Positions 21,901 to 32,127 of a DNA stretch of 64,000 bases are shown piece after piece. Both the position numbers and the translations under genes were made by a program. Where the stretch lies: NCBI GenBank assembly GCA_034359265.1, contig CP136890.1, positions 101,705,501 through 101,769,500 of the forward strand, read 5' to 3'. The stretch's first letter is position 1. The number at the start of each line of letters is the position of its first letter. Source of the DNA: Canna indica (taxonomy: Eukaryota > Streptophyta > Magnoliopsida > Zingiberales > Cannaceae). The notes under the pieces were generated by a model that searched no databases, was not told where the DNA came from, and saw nothing but the letters and a program-made list of their open reading frames with translations.

Positions 21901-23970
21901 CAAACTAAAGACTTCACTGGGTCATTTTTATTTGATTGAAGAGAAGTGGAAAGAAGAGAGCAGATGAGAAAAGAAATGAGGTTTTCCCCATTTTCATTAG
22001 GAATAGAAAATAGTAGAATTCAAAGTTTTCTTATTTGGATAGAAAAATAAGGACCAAAGAGATGGAAGAGAAGGAAATTTGTTTCCTCTCACCCCTTCAG
22101 CTAGTTTCCTCCCAAAACTGAAAGAAGTGGAGAGAAAGAAAACTTGACTCTTTTCCTTGAAATCCTAACATAGGAAGAGAACCCAATTTTATTATCCTCT
22201 TTCCTTTTCTCATCCTTTCTGTTTTTTCTATCTAAACATAATCTTAATCTTCTCTATTCGTTTCAGGAAAAATTGCTTGTTATTAATGGCAATTATTTTC
22301 TGCATGAAATCAAATAAAAGGAGTACATATTAGCTTAGTGTCATCATTACTTCCATTATTTTTTTTTGGAAAAAACAACAAACTAAAACTTTATCTGAGC
22401 TACTTTAATGACCACTGACCACAAGTGTATACCCAACATTATCATGACTAATACCTTGGCAATACCCTGCAACACCTTAATTATTCTCAAAGCTGTTGTT
22501 GAGTCCAGGCCAGATGTGGGTTCATCAAGAAGCAGCAAAGATGGATTAGTAATGATCTCAGTTCCGATGCACACCCTTTTCCTCTCTCCCCCTGAAATTC
22601 CTCTTACAAAAGCTCCTCCAATAATCGTATCTTGGCACCTGCCAATTGTCATCAAATCTGACATCAACATCAATTAATCGCCCAAAACTAAGACATGTAA
22701 AAACTTTTGGAAAATAATGTTGAGTTAGAATTGAAAAGTTAAAGACCAAAAGAAACCTCTCAAGTCCCAGCTCATAGATGACATCCATGGTTCTCTCTTC
22801 CTTCTGTTGTCTACTCATTGTGCTTGGAAGTCTAAGGAGAGCTGCATATGTTAATGTTTCTTTGACAGTGAGATGCGCATATAGAACATCGTCCTGTGTC
22901 ACGAACCCAATCCTGAAAATTAACAGCAGTAGCAGTCCTATACCATGTCTTTATATGAATAGGTAGTTCTGTGAAAAAAAGGTGAGTCTTTTATATCATA
23001 GCTTTACAAATTACTTGTACTAGGTCCTTTTAATGCATGTCCTATCTATGCTGCTATGCATGAGGTCCGAATAGCTAAATAGAGTAAGATGTAAGCATGA
23101 ATGTTTAATCTAGAGCTTTACCTCCTCTTCAGAGCTTTGGAGTATGATTCACCATTGTAAGTGATGCATCCCTGAATTATATTACCAGTTATTCTTCCAC
23201 CGAGAAGGCAAAGGAGTGTGGTTTTCCCACTGCCTGAAGGCCCCATTAGTGCCAAAAGCTCTCCAGGTCTTGCTGAGCCTGTAATTCCTTTGAGAATTTC
23301 TTTCTCACTGTTATTTGTTATACCTTTGGGTATTACACTATATCTAACCGCTATAAACTGCAAATTGGACCCAAAAAAAGAGGAGATATTGATTAATACA
23401 AAGTTTCAGCAAATGCTTAATTGTAACTCAATCTGAGTGATACCTTCAAGTAAATTGGCAAAGTTGGCTCTGACATCAGACTTTTCCTTGCTTGTCCATC
23501 CTCAAGATCAATTCCTGCATTATCAGCAATAGCATTCAGGAAGAATGAAATGGTATAATATATTTGCCTGACAAGTGAATGATATGGATTGCAATGGCCA
23601 TAATAGTTCAAATTATGATGCTACCATTTTCAGTGTCACTGAGAGCCCTGCCATCGGAAACAGTGTCTTCAGGAAGTGCAGTGAAGCCAGTGAAGGAGTA
23701 AGAGAAGATCAAGCTTGCGCTGGAGGCTCGACTCAGGCTTGCGCAGCTGCCGACTTCTTCAGCATCCATCTTCATATGCCCACTCCATGTCTTCCTGAGA
23801 TGATGCCCCCCTCCCACCAATTTCTTCCCAAAGCTTGACCTTCTTGACAAGTTTGGACCACCATTAACATCTGCTACTGCAACAGGTTCAGCTGGTGTTT
23901 GTGCTCTTGTTGCTGGCATCTCTACTTTCGCTGACTTGCTTCTGCCAATTCTATTTGCTGATGAATCCAT
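18979..23970 (-). CDS. ABCG half-size transporter, ABCG22-like (copy B)
   Basis: Ten exons give 728 residues: 23625-23970, 23444-23514, 23122-23357, 22757-22912, 22455-22638, 21458-21766, 21024-21299, 19602-19886, 19395-19502, 18979-19194. Eight exon lengths are identical to copy A. Only exon 1 and exon 7 differ, each by whole codons, so the two genes are tandem duplicates. Walker [10 protein letters not shown] (about 178-186), signature ISGGE (284-288), Walker B LLLLDE and the His of TIHQPSSRL are all intact. The membrane domain ends in the same [18 protein letters not shown] tail as copy A. Introns carry a TRIM retroelement (20144-20668) and a possible MITE (21926-22245). It is probably a plasma-membrane half-transporter and could homodimerise or pair with copy A. 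Substrate unknown. Confidence 0.93.
20144..20668 (+). mobile_element. TRIM retroelement in an intron of ABCG copy B
   Basis: Two direct repeats of about 165 bases (about 20145-20310 and 20503-20667) bound a short non-coding interior. Immediately after the first repeat lies TGGTATTAGAGC (20313-20324), an initiator-Met primer-binding site with one change. Just before the second lies the purine run GTGGGGGAGA. These are the parts of a terminal-repeat retrotransposon in miniature, with no coding capacity. A candidate 5-bp target duplication, AAATT, is at 20139-20143 and 20669-20673. The LTR ends are not standard TG/CA, so the exact ends are uncertain by a base or two. It lies in the intron between exons 7 and 8, antisense to the gene. 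Confidence 0.85.
21926..22245. mobile_element. Possible MITE in an intron of ABCG copy B
   Basis: The left part (about 21930-21985) is rich in GAGAAAAGAAATGAGG-like words. The right part (about 22195-22240) carries their reverse complement, so the two ends can pair imperfectly. The segment has no counterpart in the corresponding intron of ABCG copy A. No clear target duplication was found, so it is only a candidate. Confidence 0.35.
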
Positions 23971-24512
23971 CTTGAGGCTGCTGAATTTTGTTGAGTATTA
24001 GGCGAATGATACAGTTAAGTAAGCAGTTAAGTAGAGAGTTATTGCAAGCATTTGTAGAATTGTTAAAGGTTAGCATTCCTTTCAAGAACATATTGATAGA
24101 GAGGGGCAATTGTAATGCCCAAGGCTCCCGGCAAACAAGGGTCTGGAAGGGTCAATGTATGCAGTCTTAATTAGTGTCTTACCCTTGCATAGCAAAAAGG
24201 TCATTTCCATAACTGGAACATTGGTCTCTCATGTCAGAATATAGAAACTTTGTCACTGTACTAAGGTTCTCCCTCCAGGAACATGTTGTTTATATTTTTT
24301 GAAATATATGATTTGGAAGTTGGAACTTACCCTTATATTTTAATGCTTCTTGGCAGAATGTATCCACACAATGCTAAGATGAAGATCCAAGAAAGAACAT
24401 ATCAAAGTGAAATGTTCCAGAGCAAGAAGAGAGAAGGTGGAGGAGGAGTGGATGAGGAAGAAAAGGCAAATGGAAAGCCAGCTTATTTCCACCAAGTTCT
24501 TCTTTTGTTCCC

Positions 24513-24523
24513 TCTATATATAC
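24513..24523 (-). promoter_or_regulatory. Probable TATA box of ABCG copy B
   Basis: The minus strand reads GTATATATAGAG about 540 bases upstream of the ATG at 23970. The distance implies a long leader or a leader intron. Pattern-based. Confidence 0.4.
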
Positions 24524-24644
24524 TGATGCCACTACCTATCCAACCTTCACAAATATTTTGTGATGGATAGAATTTTGAATATTTATTCAAGAATGTGCCT
24601 TTTTTTTTTCCCTTCAAAATATCATTCAGAAAGTGGATATTCCT

Positions 24645-24815
24645 TCAACATATCTGTACTAAACTTGCCTTGCCTCCTACGAAGAGTTAGGCTTTCAGTT
24701 ATTGTGTAGTATCGGACTGGTTTCAACTTCTTTTCCCTCTCTCCTTTCACTTGTATTTTTTTCATCTCTCCTGAATAGAATACAAATTTTTCCGGTTCAA
24801 AAAAAAAAGAAAGAA
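24645..24815 (+). mobile_element. SINE-like or retroposed insertion with A-rich tail
   Basis: A 171-base segment ending in an A-rich tail (about 24799-24815) is flanked by a perfect 17-base direct repeat, AGAAAGTGGATATTCCT, at 24628-24644 and 24816-24832. Long target duplications plus a 3-prime A tail are the mark of LINE-driven retroposition. I see no convincing tRNA-type A and B boxes, so it may be a SINE or a reverse-transcribed cellular RNA fragment. It lies upstream of ABCG copy B. Confidence 0.7.
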
Positions 24816-24832
24816 AGAAAGTGGATATTCCT

Positions 24833-25908
24833 GTCGTCTTCATGTGTGGAAAGTTAATGAGATTGAAGATGAGTTAACGAGTACTGTGAGAGGCAATATA
24901 TGATGCACATTCCCTTGGAATAATGGCTTGTTTTTGACATAGGATTCGTTTGATATTGCTTTGGTCAAAATTGCGTCCGAAGAATACTTCTCGACAGTAC
25001 ACCATGCATGCCACTGAAAAGGATGTATTCTTAATTATTGTGTTTATTTTGTCTTTGTACATGATGGAAATAAATAATTAAATATTCGAGTTTCCATCAT
25101 GATAATTGATAAAGGATGTCTTCTATGATGTCAGAACAGTATTAAAAATATATATTATATTATCTCCATATTACCATGATAAAGTCCGCATGCATATTAA
25201 AGAAAACAAATGAACAAATTTGAGATATGGTAAGAGATTCTAAGTTAATTACTCTGATGCTTTCCCGAGGATAAAGATTTATCCATGGATGCGTGGATCT
25301 TACGTACATGGTCAACTTGTCATGAATAATAGAAATATTGTGTTGCCGACACAAGTAGCCAAGTAGGACACTGTTTACGAGTTGTGTCGAGTTGGATTCA
25401 GAGAAAAAAGATTGACCCGGCCTAATAAAATTAATCTGGGTTGGGTTACGTCGGTTTAACACTTTTCAATTCTCGGATCCGATCCAATCCAACTTGAACT
25501 AGATCGAATTGGTTCGGATGAGATACTGTTTAAATTCAATACTAAAAAAATAAAACTAAAATATAATAAATTTAATATCTTATATTAAAATTACAATTGC
25601 ATTATAATCAATCTTCAAATACCAAATTGCATGCATGTTCATCCTCTAATCTAAATAGTCATAATATCCAACAAAATACATTGTAATGTCCAATTTATCG
25701 ATTGGTGATTAAGTAATAAGGCTGATTAGTTATTTTGAAAAAAACATACAAATAGCCGGGTCATCAGATTCCAAAATCTAGAACCCGAGTCCTGACCCAA
25801 CTTACCTGGTCTATTGGGTCGAATTCTCAGGTTCATTGGGTATTGGGTATACCCAACCCAATGAACAGTCCTGAACACAAGCAATAAAGCTCATAAAGCA
25901 TGCTATTA
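24833..25908. other. AT-rich intergenic DNA with decayed repeats
   Basis: No gene is seen. From about 25370 to 25870 many copies of GGGTTGGGTT / GACCCAACC-like words occur in both orientations. This is typical of a very old inverted-repeat transposon. Its ends could not be fixed. Confidence 0.45.
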
Positions 25909-26320
25909 AGGGTTCGTTTGATACACCGTATAATATTAGCATGTATTGTACTATTATTATACAGTGTTTGATGCACACATGTACTAGCATGTATAGTACT
26001 AGTATGTATTGATTAATATAATATAATATAAAAATTATATAATATATTTTATTATTAAAAATATTTCATAAATTAAAATTATTTTTATAATATTTTTTAT
26101 ATATTTTTAAGTTTTTGGCCGGAGGTAAATGTGTATCCAAAATATGAAAATTTTTAGTGCAGACTAATGAAGAGCTTTGAGAGTGTATTACTAATACACC
26201 TCATGACAGCTTTTGAGGTACTATTTTTAATGTAGGTATTAATTAATATTTTTTTCCAAACATTGTATAGTATTATTCTAATACTATATATGATACTTAT
26301 GCATGGTACCAAATATGTTC
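25909..26320. mobile_element. Possible PIF/Harbinger-like MITE
   Basis: The segment starts AGGGTTCGTTTGATAC after TTA and ends GGTACCAAATATGTTC before TTA. The ends form an imperfect inverted repeat (about 10 of 15 positions), and the trinucleotide TTA on both sides fits a Harbinger-type target duplication. The interior is AT-rich without coding capacity. Confidence 0.5.
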
Positions 26321-26949
26321 TTAATTTCTCTTAGGTCCACGTATTGTGGATTGATAAAATACCTTGGCATCCTAAATGTGACATGAAGCACCATCTAAAT
26401 GCCAACCTCAATTATTTTAAACATTATGATGTTACTGTGAGACAAAGACCTCTACCTAAATAATAGAAAGCAACCTCACAAATAGTGGAGCAATAAGCAC
26501 AACTTTTCAAGTTGTCAAAATATTGCCTAAATTATGACTATACTTGGATGATTCACTTATGATTCAAAAGTTCTTTTCAATTCAACACAATTAATTATAT
26601 CTATATTACATAATCAATAGTTTAAATTTCAATATGAACACATTCTAGTGTTAAATTATTTAATCATATAATTATAAATATTTTAACTAGATAAATAAGA
26701 AAAAGTAAGTACAAAATTAGTTTACACTATTATTTTTATTTTAAACATTAAAAAAAATACACTGCTTAAAGTAAAATTCAATTATTTTTATTATCTACTT
26801 TGAAAACGTCAAATATTAGTATTTATCTTTAAATATTAGTTCGAGAAAATTTTTATTCAGAAGGGAAGGAGAGTAATATTTTTTAGATAGTTTTTTTACA
26901 ATCAGGTCCTCTGTAACTGGTTGCGAAAATATTTCGGTAGGAAGTAATA
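26321..26949. other. AT-rich upstream region of eIF1A copy 1
   Basis: No gene is seen. The part from about 26640 to 26870 resembles 31250-31440 upstream of the second eIF1A gene, including the words 'actagataaata' and 'aagtacaaaatta'. The tandem duplication therefore includes promoter-distal sequence. Confidence 0.55.
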
Positions 26950-27187
26950 TGGGCCTTTAAAAGACTCCATTGTATTGCTCCTCTTGGTTTGGGCCTTTTT
27001 GATATGTAAAGAAGTGCTTCAAGATTCGCGCAGGAGGCGGATCAAAGGATGCTTGCCTATCTCTCCCCATTATAAAATGGCACTCGCGCAATCCTTTGCT
27101 TCCGCGATCATCCTCACGCGATTTGCGAGCACCAAACAAAAAACACAAAAGGGGGAAAAGGGCTCGAGAGCTAGGGTTAGGGTTTCA
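26950..27187 (+). promoter_or_regulatory. Promoter of eIF1A copy 1
   Basis: A TGGGCC element (26950-26955) of the site II / TCP-binding type is followed by a TATAAAA box (27071-27077) and by GCTAGGGTTAGGGTTTCAGG (about 27170-27189), a telo-box in the leader. Site II plus telo-box promoters are typical of plant translation genes. The same set is kept at copy 2. Confidence 0.65.
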
Positions 27188-27210
27188 GGTCCGATCGACG
27201 TGCCAAGAAG

Positions 27211-27645
27211 ATGCCGAAGAACAAGGGTAAGGGAGGAAAGAACCGGAAGAGGGGTAAGAACGAGGCCGACGACGAGAAGCGTGAACTCGTCTTCAAGGAG
27301 GACGGCCAGGAGTACGCGCAGGTCCTCCGGATGCTCGGCAACGGGCGCTGCGAGGCCATGTGCATCGATGGCTCTAAGAGGCTCTGCCACATCCGCGGCA
27401 AGATGCACAAGAAGGTCTGGATAGCAGCCGGAGACATCATCCTCGTCGGCCTCCGTGAGTACCAGGACGACAAGGCCGACGTCATCTTCAAGTACATGCC
27501 CGATGAGGCCCGTCTCCTCAAGGCCTACGGTGAGCTTCCTGAGAACATTCGTCTCAACGAGGGTATCGGAGGCCTCGATGAGGAGGACGAAGGCGCCGCT
27601 GATGACTACATCGAATTTGAGGACGAGGATATCGACAAGATCTGA
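27211..27645 (+). CDS. EIF1A: Translation initiation factor eIF1A, copy 1
   Basis: This intronless 144-residue frame has full family length. It starts [18 protein letters not shown], the basic N-terminal tail, and continues with the OB-fold core ([19 protein letters not shown] ... [10 protein letters not shown] ... GDIILVGLR ... DKADVIFKY). It ends in the acidic tail [14 protein letters not shown] that contacts eIF5B. eIF1A promotes scanning and start-codon choice on the 40S ribosome in the cytosol. The ATG at 27211 is the only start that gives the conserved basic tail. Its tandem partner at 31693-32127 differs at only two residues (Glu versus Asp in LREYQDD, Ala versus Gly in EGAADDY). Confidence 0.97.
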   Translation: MPKNKGKGGKNRKRGKNEADDEKRELVFKEDGQEYAQVLRMLGNGRCEAMCIDGSKRLCHIRGKMHKKVWIAAGDIILVGLREYQDDKADVIFKYMPDEARLLKAYGELPENIRLNEGIGGLDEEDEGAADDYIEFEDEDIDKI

Positions 27646-30032
27646 GATATTGGAAGGGTTGACTGGTTCTGCCCGTGCCTTTTCACTATGCCTTGAAACG
27701 CTTTCTTAATCCTACGCCTACATCTACTGCTGGATCCTTTCAACATAAGACTAAGTATGAAAATACCTGTTGGGTTTTTATTTCTTAATTTATGTAATGA
27801 TCGATGCTGGTATGAACAAGGATTCCAGTCTTATTTGATATGGTGACGCTTATATTTTATTCACTATATAGAATCTTATGATTGAGCACCTTTAATTGTT
27901 CTTACTATGCATAATCCAACCATGGTCTTTGAAATGGTGGTTCATTTGTCTTAGCCATAGATTTATTAGTTTTTATATTTTAAGTTAAAAGTTGCAGGTC
28001 TTCGATGTATCCAATCTGAGGAACATATACAAACACATAACATCCGGAGTGCGGCCACTATGGGAAACTTGTAGCCCATTTCGACGATTTCGTGATGACA
28101 ATTAAGCTATTCTGATATTTTCATGCATGATAACCTGAGTATTGATGCTTTATTGACGAGTAGATCAATTTTGTTCAACATTTACAAAGATTTCCTTTGC
28201 ATGACATATATCTCATGTTCAATTCTCATACTGCAATATTTCCATTGAAAATATGTTGTGCGTGCATTGCATGTAATGATTTTAGGATATAAATTATGAA
28301 TTACCAGACCTATGCGTGTACCCGAGCAGTAATTAAAATATGGTACAGTACTGTGATTACAAATTTAATGATGGTCATGGATTGCTATTGCGTTGATCAG
28401 ACCTTCAATGGTTTTTTTAGTTATCATGATTATCCATCTTTTTGAGGAATTTGGACAGCTAATACTATACAATCTTGCTTTTGATTTTACATGGACCTGC
28501 AAGGCCCTTTAAAGTTTGCACATACAAATTTAATTTCTGCAATGTGATTGTAATTTAGATCAGCAATAGTGGGCAAAATGATTCTTTTCATATACCGTGA
28601 AAATGGCAGTTTGCAATCTAAAGTTGCTGATTATTTTCCAGTCTTAAGTTTGTTTAATCTTATTGCACGAGTATTTGATCGGAGGTCTCTTATTGCCTTA
28701 ATAAGGGAAGACACTTCCGTCGAAATATATATTTTACATGCAATTTAAGAAAGATTTAGGTGGGACAAGTACAATCCATATATACAATTATCACTTATCC
28801 CTTCTATTTTCTTCCCTCCTTCCCTCCTTTTCACATGTCAGCTTCTTTTTCCATCTTCCTCCTCCCTTCTGAGGATGACAATAATATCCGTTTAAACGGA
28901 TACCCGTATGTATTTACTCGTTTGTGATGGTATGAGGTTAATTTTCTTCCTGCGGGGATTTCGCGCGTAATTTTTTTTACTCGTTTATTATATGGGACAG
29001 GTACATGTTTTATAGTATTTGTACCTGTGGGTACTTGTCATCCGCGAAAATAAGTAAATTGATTTTATGTTGAAGACTTTATGTTTTAAAATCTTATGTT
29101 GATGTTGAGAAATATTTGTAATTTGTATTTGAAGACCTTATGTTATGATGTTAAGAAATATTTGTAGTTTATATTTCAAGATTTTGTATTTATAATCTTG
29201 TGTAGTATGTTTATATTTGAAATTATTATCAAAATATTATAATTTGTATTTTTTTAAGTGTCATGGGTACCCATCAATATTCGTAGGTATTCGTCTTCGT
29301 AATTAAATTGGTACATATTTTTTGATATTCATGGGAAATTAAATGGGTAGCGGATACCCTTATATTTCATAGGGCGGTAGCGGATAGGCACCTTTTTATC
29401 GATATTCCTACTCCGTCGGCTCCTCTTATTATCTTATATCTTGGCATGCACTCTCGTCTTAGTTTGCTGCCTTTTTCTCTTGTCCTCGTCTCTCCACCTG
29501 AATTATGAGATTTACATTTCATGGATGCAATTGGTGTGATTTATCCACTCTGATAACTTTACAGTTTAGTAGTTTACACACATCAATGTTATGTTTCTTA
29601 CACCACTCATGCTGACTTACTCTGCTCCCCCTGCTCATTGCATTATTGAAGATGACAAGGTGGCTGCGTCGGTTACTTTCCCTTGAGGAAGCAAGCTTAA
29701 AGATGATCATTTAAATATTCACTTTTTCATTAATGACTTTTTCTATTGCCTCTTGTGAAAAAAAGGCCTCGCCTACTCATCCAATAGACAGAGCATAGAA
29801 CGACTACATACCCATTGCCACTACCAACGCAAGTAATGTCCTGTGGTTTCATCATTGCATGCTCTCAGTGTAGCTCGAGCAAATTGGGATTAGCAAAGAA
29901 CCCAAGCAAATTCGACGCGGTTGTGGAGGCAGATTTCTAATCCTCCGGTCCTCCTTGAATATTTGTGTCCGACTGTAAATCCTATTCGAATGTTAAACAA
30001 ATAATGAATTTAAAATTTCTCAAAATTATATC
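27646..30032. other. 3-prime flank of eIF1A copy 1 and repeat-rich spacer
   Basis: From 27700 to about 28660 the sequence is recognisably related to 32160-32880 beyond eIF1A copy 2, so the tandem duplication covers the 3-prime flank. The stretch 28870-29415 holds many GGATACCC / GGGTAGCGGATA words, as in decayed hAT-like elements, with no clear ends. A short frame at 29519-29710 matches nothing I recognise. Confidence 0.5.
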
Positions 30033-30035
30033 TAA

Positions 30036-30696
30036 GGGCCTGTTTGGTTTGCTAAAAAACGGAGGACTAGACTGAACATCCGTCCATGTCCCCCGTTTGG
30101 TTTGCAAAAGAAACTTTGGGACAAGGACTTCTCCTTGTCCGGGACAGGATTTTCACCCATTTTGGTGTACCGAGAAATTTCTCGGTACACCGAAATCGGG
30201 CGGAGGACAAGGGCTGCAATTGTCAAAATTACTCCTTCCTTTGATCGTAGAATTGTCGGATCGAGTCGAGGTGAATACCAAAGTTGTAAATTTTCGCGTG
30301 CTGAACGTGATGGTGGTGTCAGATTTCAGATTGGAAATCGTTTGGTATGATTTTTATATTTTTCGGTATTATCCTATTGTTATATTTTTAGGTTAATTGA
30401 AAATTAGTTGAACACTTATTAGTTAAACTAAAACTTCTTATTGTATTAAAGTATTTGATACTATATATTAATATTTTTTTACATATTAATTAATTTTAAG
30501 ACTAATTTACAAGGGTATTTTAGTCATTTGTCATATAATACTTTGTTATAGCGAAACAAACGCAGGACAGAACGGAATATCGTGTCCTGTTCTTGACGAA
30601 ACAAACACGGTATAGCTATTATTCCGGACATTTGATGTCTTGTCCTTGTCCATGTCTGGTGTCCTGTGATGAGCAATTTGCGAATCAAACGGGCCC
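30036..30696. mobile_element. PIF/Harbinger-like non-autonomous DNA transposon
   Basis: The element begins GGGCCTGTTTGGTTTGC. It ends with the inverted counterpart GCGAATCAAACGGGCCC, which agrees at 12 of the first 14 positions. It is flanked by TAA on both sides (30033-30035, 30697-30699), the 3-bp target duplication of this superfamily. There is no transposase frame in its 661 bases. It contains a perfect 28-bp palindrome at 30164-30191 and repeated GGACAGG / CCTGTCC words. Confidence 0.75.
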
Positions 30697-30699
30697 TAA

Positions 30700-31450
30700 G
30701 TATACAAGATCTTTTTACAATAAAAAATAATAACTAATTTATATTAAATTATAACTAGTCGTGCGCCCACGCAATCGAATTGCGCGGATAGATAGAAATT
30801 TAATTAGTTCTAATACTATTTAATTATGAATACATTATTTTTAGATATTATAGATAATTTTTTATTCTAAATAAGATTTATTACCATTGCAAAAATTGGA
30901 TTTATTATAAATTAACTAATTATAAAAAAATCCAAACCATATCTCCAAAATTTAAAAAAAAAGACTAAATATTAGTTACGTACAATTCGAAAGAAAAAAA
31001 AAATTACTTTGATTATCAACCCATAATATTTTTAACTGTTCAATATATTTTAATCTTTAAATTATAATAATGATTAGTAAGTTAATTTTAAAATTTAGCG
31101 ATATGATTGTAAATAAGAGAGAGATGCGTACAGCTAACACATAAGCAGATAAAAAATGATGATTTAATTTTTTAATTAAGAAATTAAAAAAACATAAATG
31201 ATCAAATATTATATTAAATAATAAAATACTTAATATTTATAATCAATGTAGTTTTAAATTCATTATTTTAATCGTAAAATTATAACTATTTTAGCTAGAT
31301 AAATATGAAAAAAATAAGTACAAAATTAATTTATACTGCTAATGTTACTTTAAATATTGAAGGTATACAACTTAAAATAAAATTTTATTATTGTCTACTT
31401 TCAAAAACGTCAAGTATTATCTACTTAAAAGATAATTTGCAGGAAGTAAT
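30700..31450. other. AT-rich spacer before eIF1A copy 2
   Basis: No gene is seen. The second half resembles the DNA upstream of eIF1A copy 1 and marks the left part of the duplicated unit. Confidence 0.5.
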
Positions 31451-31451
31451 A

Positions 31452-31551
31452 TGGGCCTTTTAAAAGACTCCATTATATTCCACAAAGGATTGCTACAAGA
31501 TTCGCGCAGAAGACGGATCAATGGATGGTTGCCTCTCTCTCCCTTTATAAA
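31452..31551 (+). promoter_or_regulatory. Promoter of eIF1A copy 2
   Basis: TGGGCC (31452-31457) and TATAAA (31546-31551) lie in the same order as at copy 1. A leader AGGGTTTCGAG follows near 31659-31669. The 'gaagtaatatgggcctttta' block is nearly identical in the two promoters, although much of the surrounding sequence has diverged. Confidence 0.65.
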
Positions 31552-31692
31552 GGGCACAACGCGTACTGCCGTACTCCATTTGTTTCCGTGATCCTCACGC
31601 GAGCAAATAGAAAGCTCTACACGAAACTAAAGGGGGCGAAAGGGATCGAGCGCTAGGCCTAGGGTTTCGAGTTCGATCGACGAGCCAAAAAG

Positions 31693-32127
31693 ATGCCGAA
31701 GAACAAGGGGAAGGGAGGAAAGAATCGGAAGAGGGGTAAGAACGAGGCCGACGACGAGAAGCGTGAGCTCGTCTTCAAGGAGGACGGCCAGGAGTACGCG
31801 CAGGTCCTCCGGATGCTCGGCAACGGGCGCTGCGAGGCTATGTGCATCGATGGCTCTAAGCGGCTCTGCCACATCCGCGGTAAGATGCACAAGAAGGTAT
31901 GGATCGCGGCCGGAGACATCATCCTAGTCGGCCTCCGTGACTACCAGGACGACAAGGCCGACGTCATCTTCAAGTACATGCCCGACGAGGCCCGTCTCCT
32001 CAAGGCCTACGGTGAGCTTCCTGAGAACATCCGTCTCAACGAGGGTATCGGAGGCCTCGATGAGGAGGACGAAGGCGCTGGTGATGACTATATCGAGTTC
32101 GAGGACGAGGATATTGACAAGATCTGA
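31693..32127 (+). CDS. EIF1A: Translation initiation factor eIF1A, copy 2
   Basis: This intronless frame of 144 residues matches copy 1 at 142 positions. The basic N-terminal tail, OB-fold core and acidic DIDKI-type C-terminus are complete. Many third positions differ from copy 1 while the protein hardly changes, which indicates purifying selection rather than a fresh duplication or a pseudogene. The start is fixed by the conserved [10 protein letters not shown]. Cytosolic role as for copy 1. Confidence 0.97.
   Translation: MPKNKGKGGKNRKRGKNEADDEKRELVFKEDGQEYAQVLRMLGNGRCEAMCIDGSKRLCHIRGKMHKKVWIAAGDIILVGLRDYQDDKADVIFKYMPDEARLLKAYGELPENIRLNEGIGGLDEEDEGAGDDYIEFEDEDIDKI

Noticed and set aside
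25370..25870. GGGTTGGGTT / GACCCAACC-rich stretch as a defined transposon
   Set aside because: No matching ends or target duplication could be found, so it is only noted as decayed repeat.
27172..27187. Telomere-like AGGGTTAGGGTTT as a possible interstitial telomere
   Set aside because: It is a single telo-box in a leader, typical of translation-gene promoters, not a telomeric array.
27070..27521. Antisense and shifted frames over the eIF1A genes (also 31627-32209)
   Set aside because: They mirror the eIF1A coding sequence and recur in both copies only because the genes are duplicates.
28870..29415. GGATACCC-rich stretch as a complete hAT element
   Set aside because: Internal words are suggestive, but neither terminal inverted repeats nor an 8-base duplication could be identified.
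29519..29710. Minus-strand frame with SRESNRRSHLVIFNNAMSRG
   Set aside because: Considered as a transposon protein fragment, but no domain motif could be confirmed.
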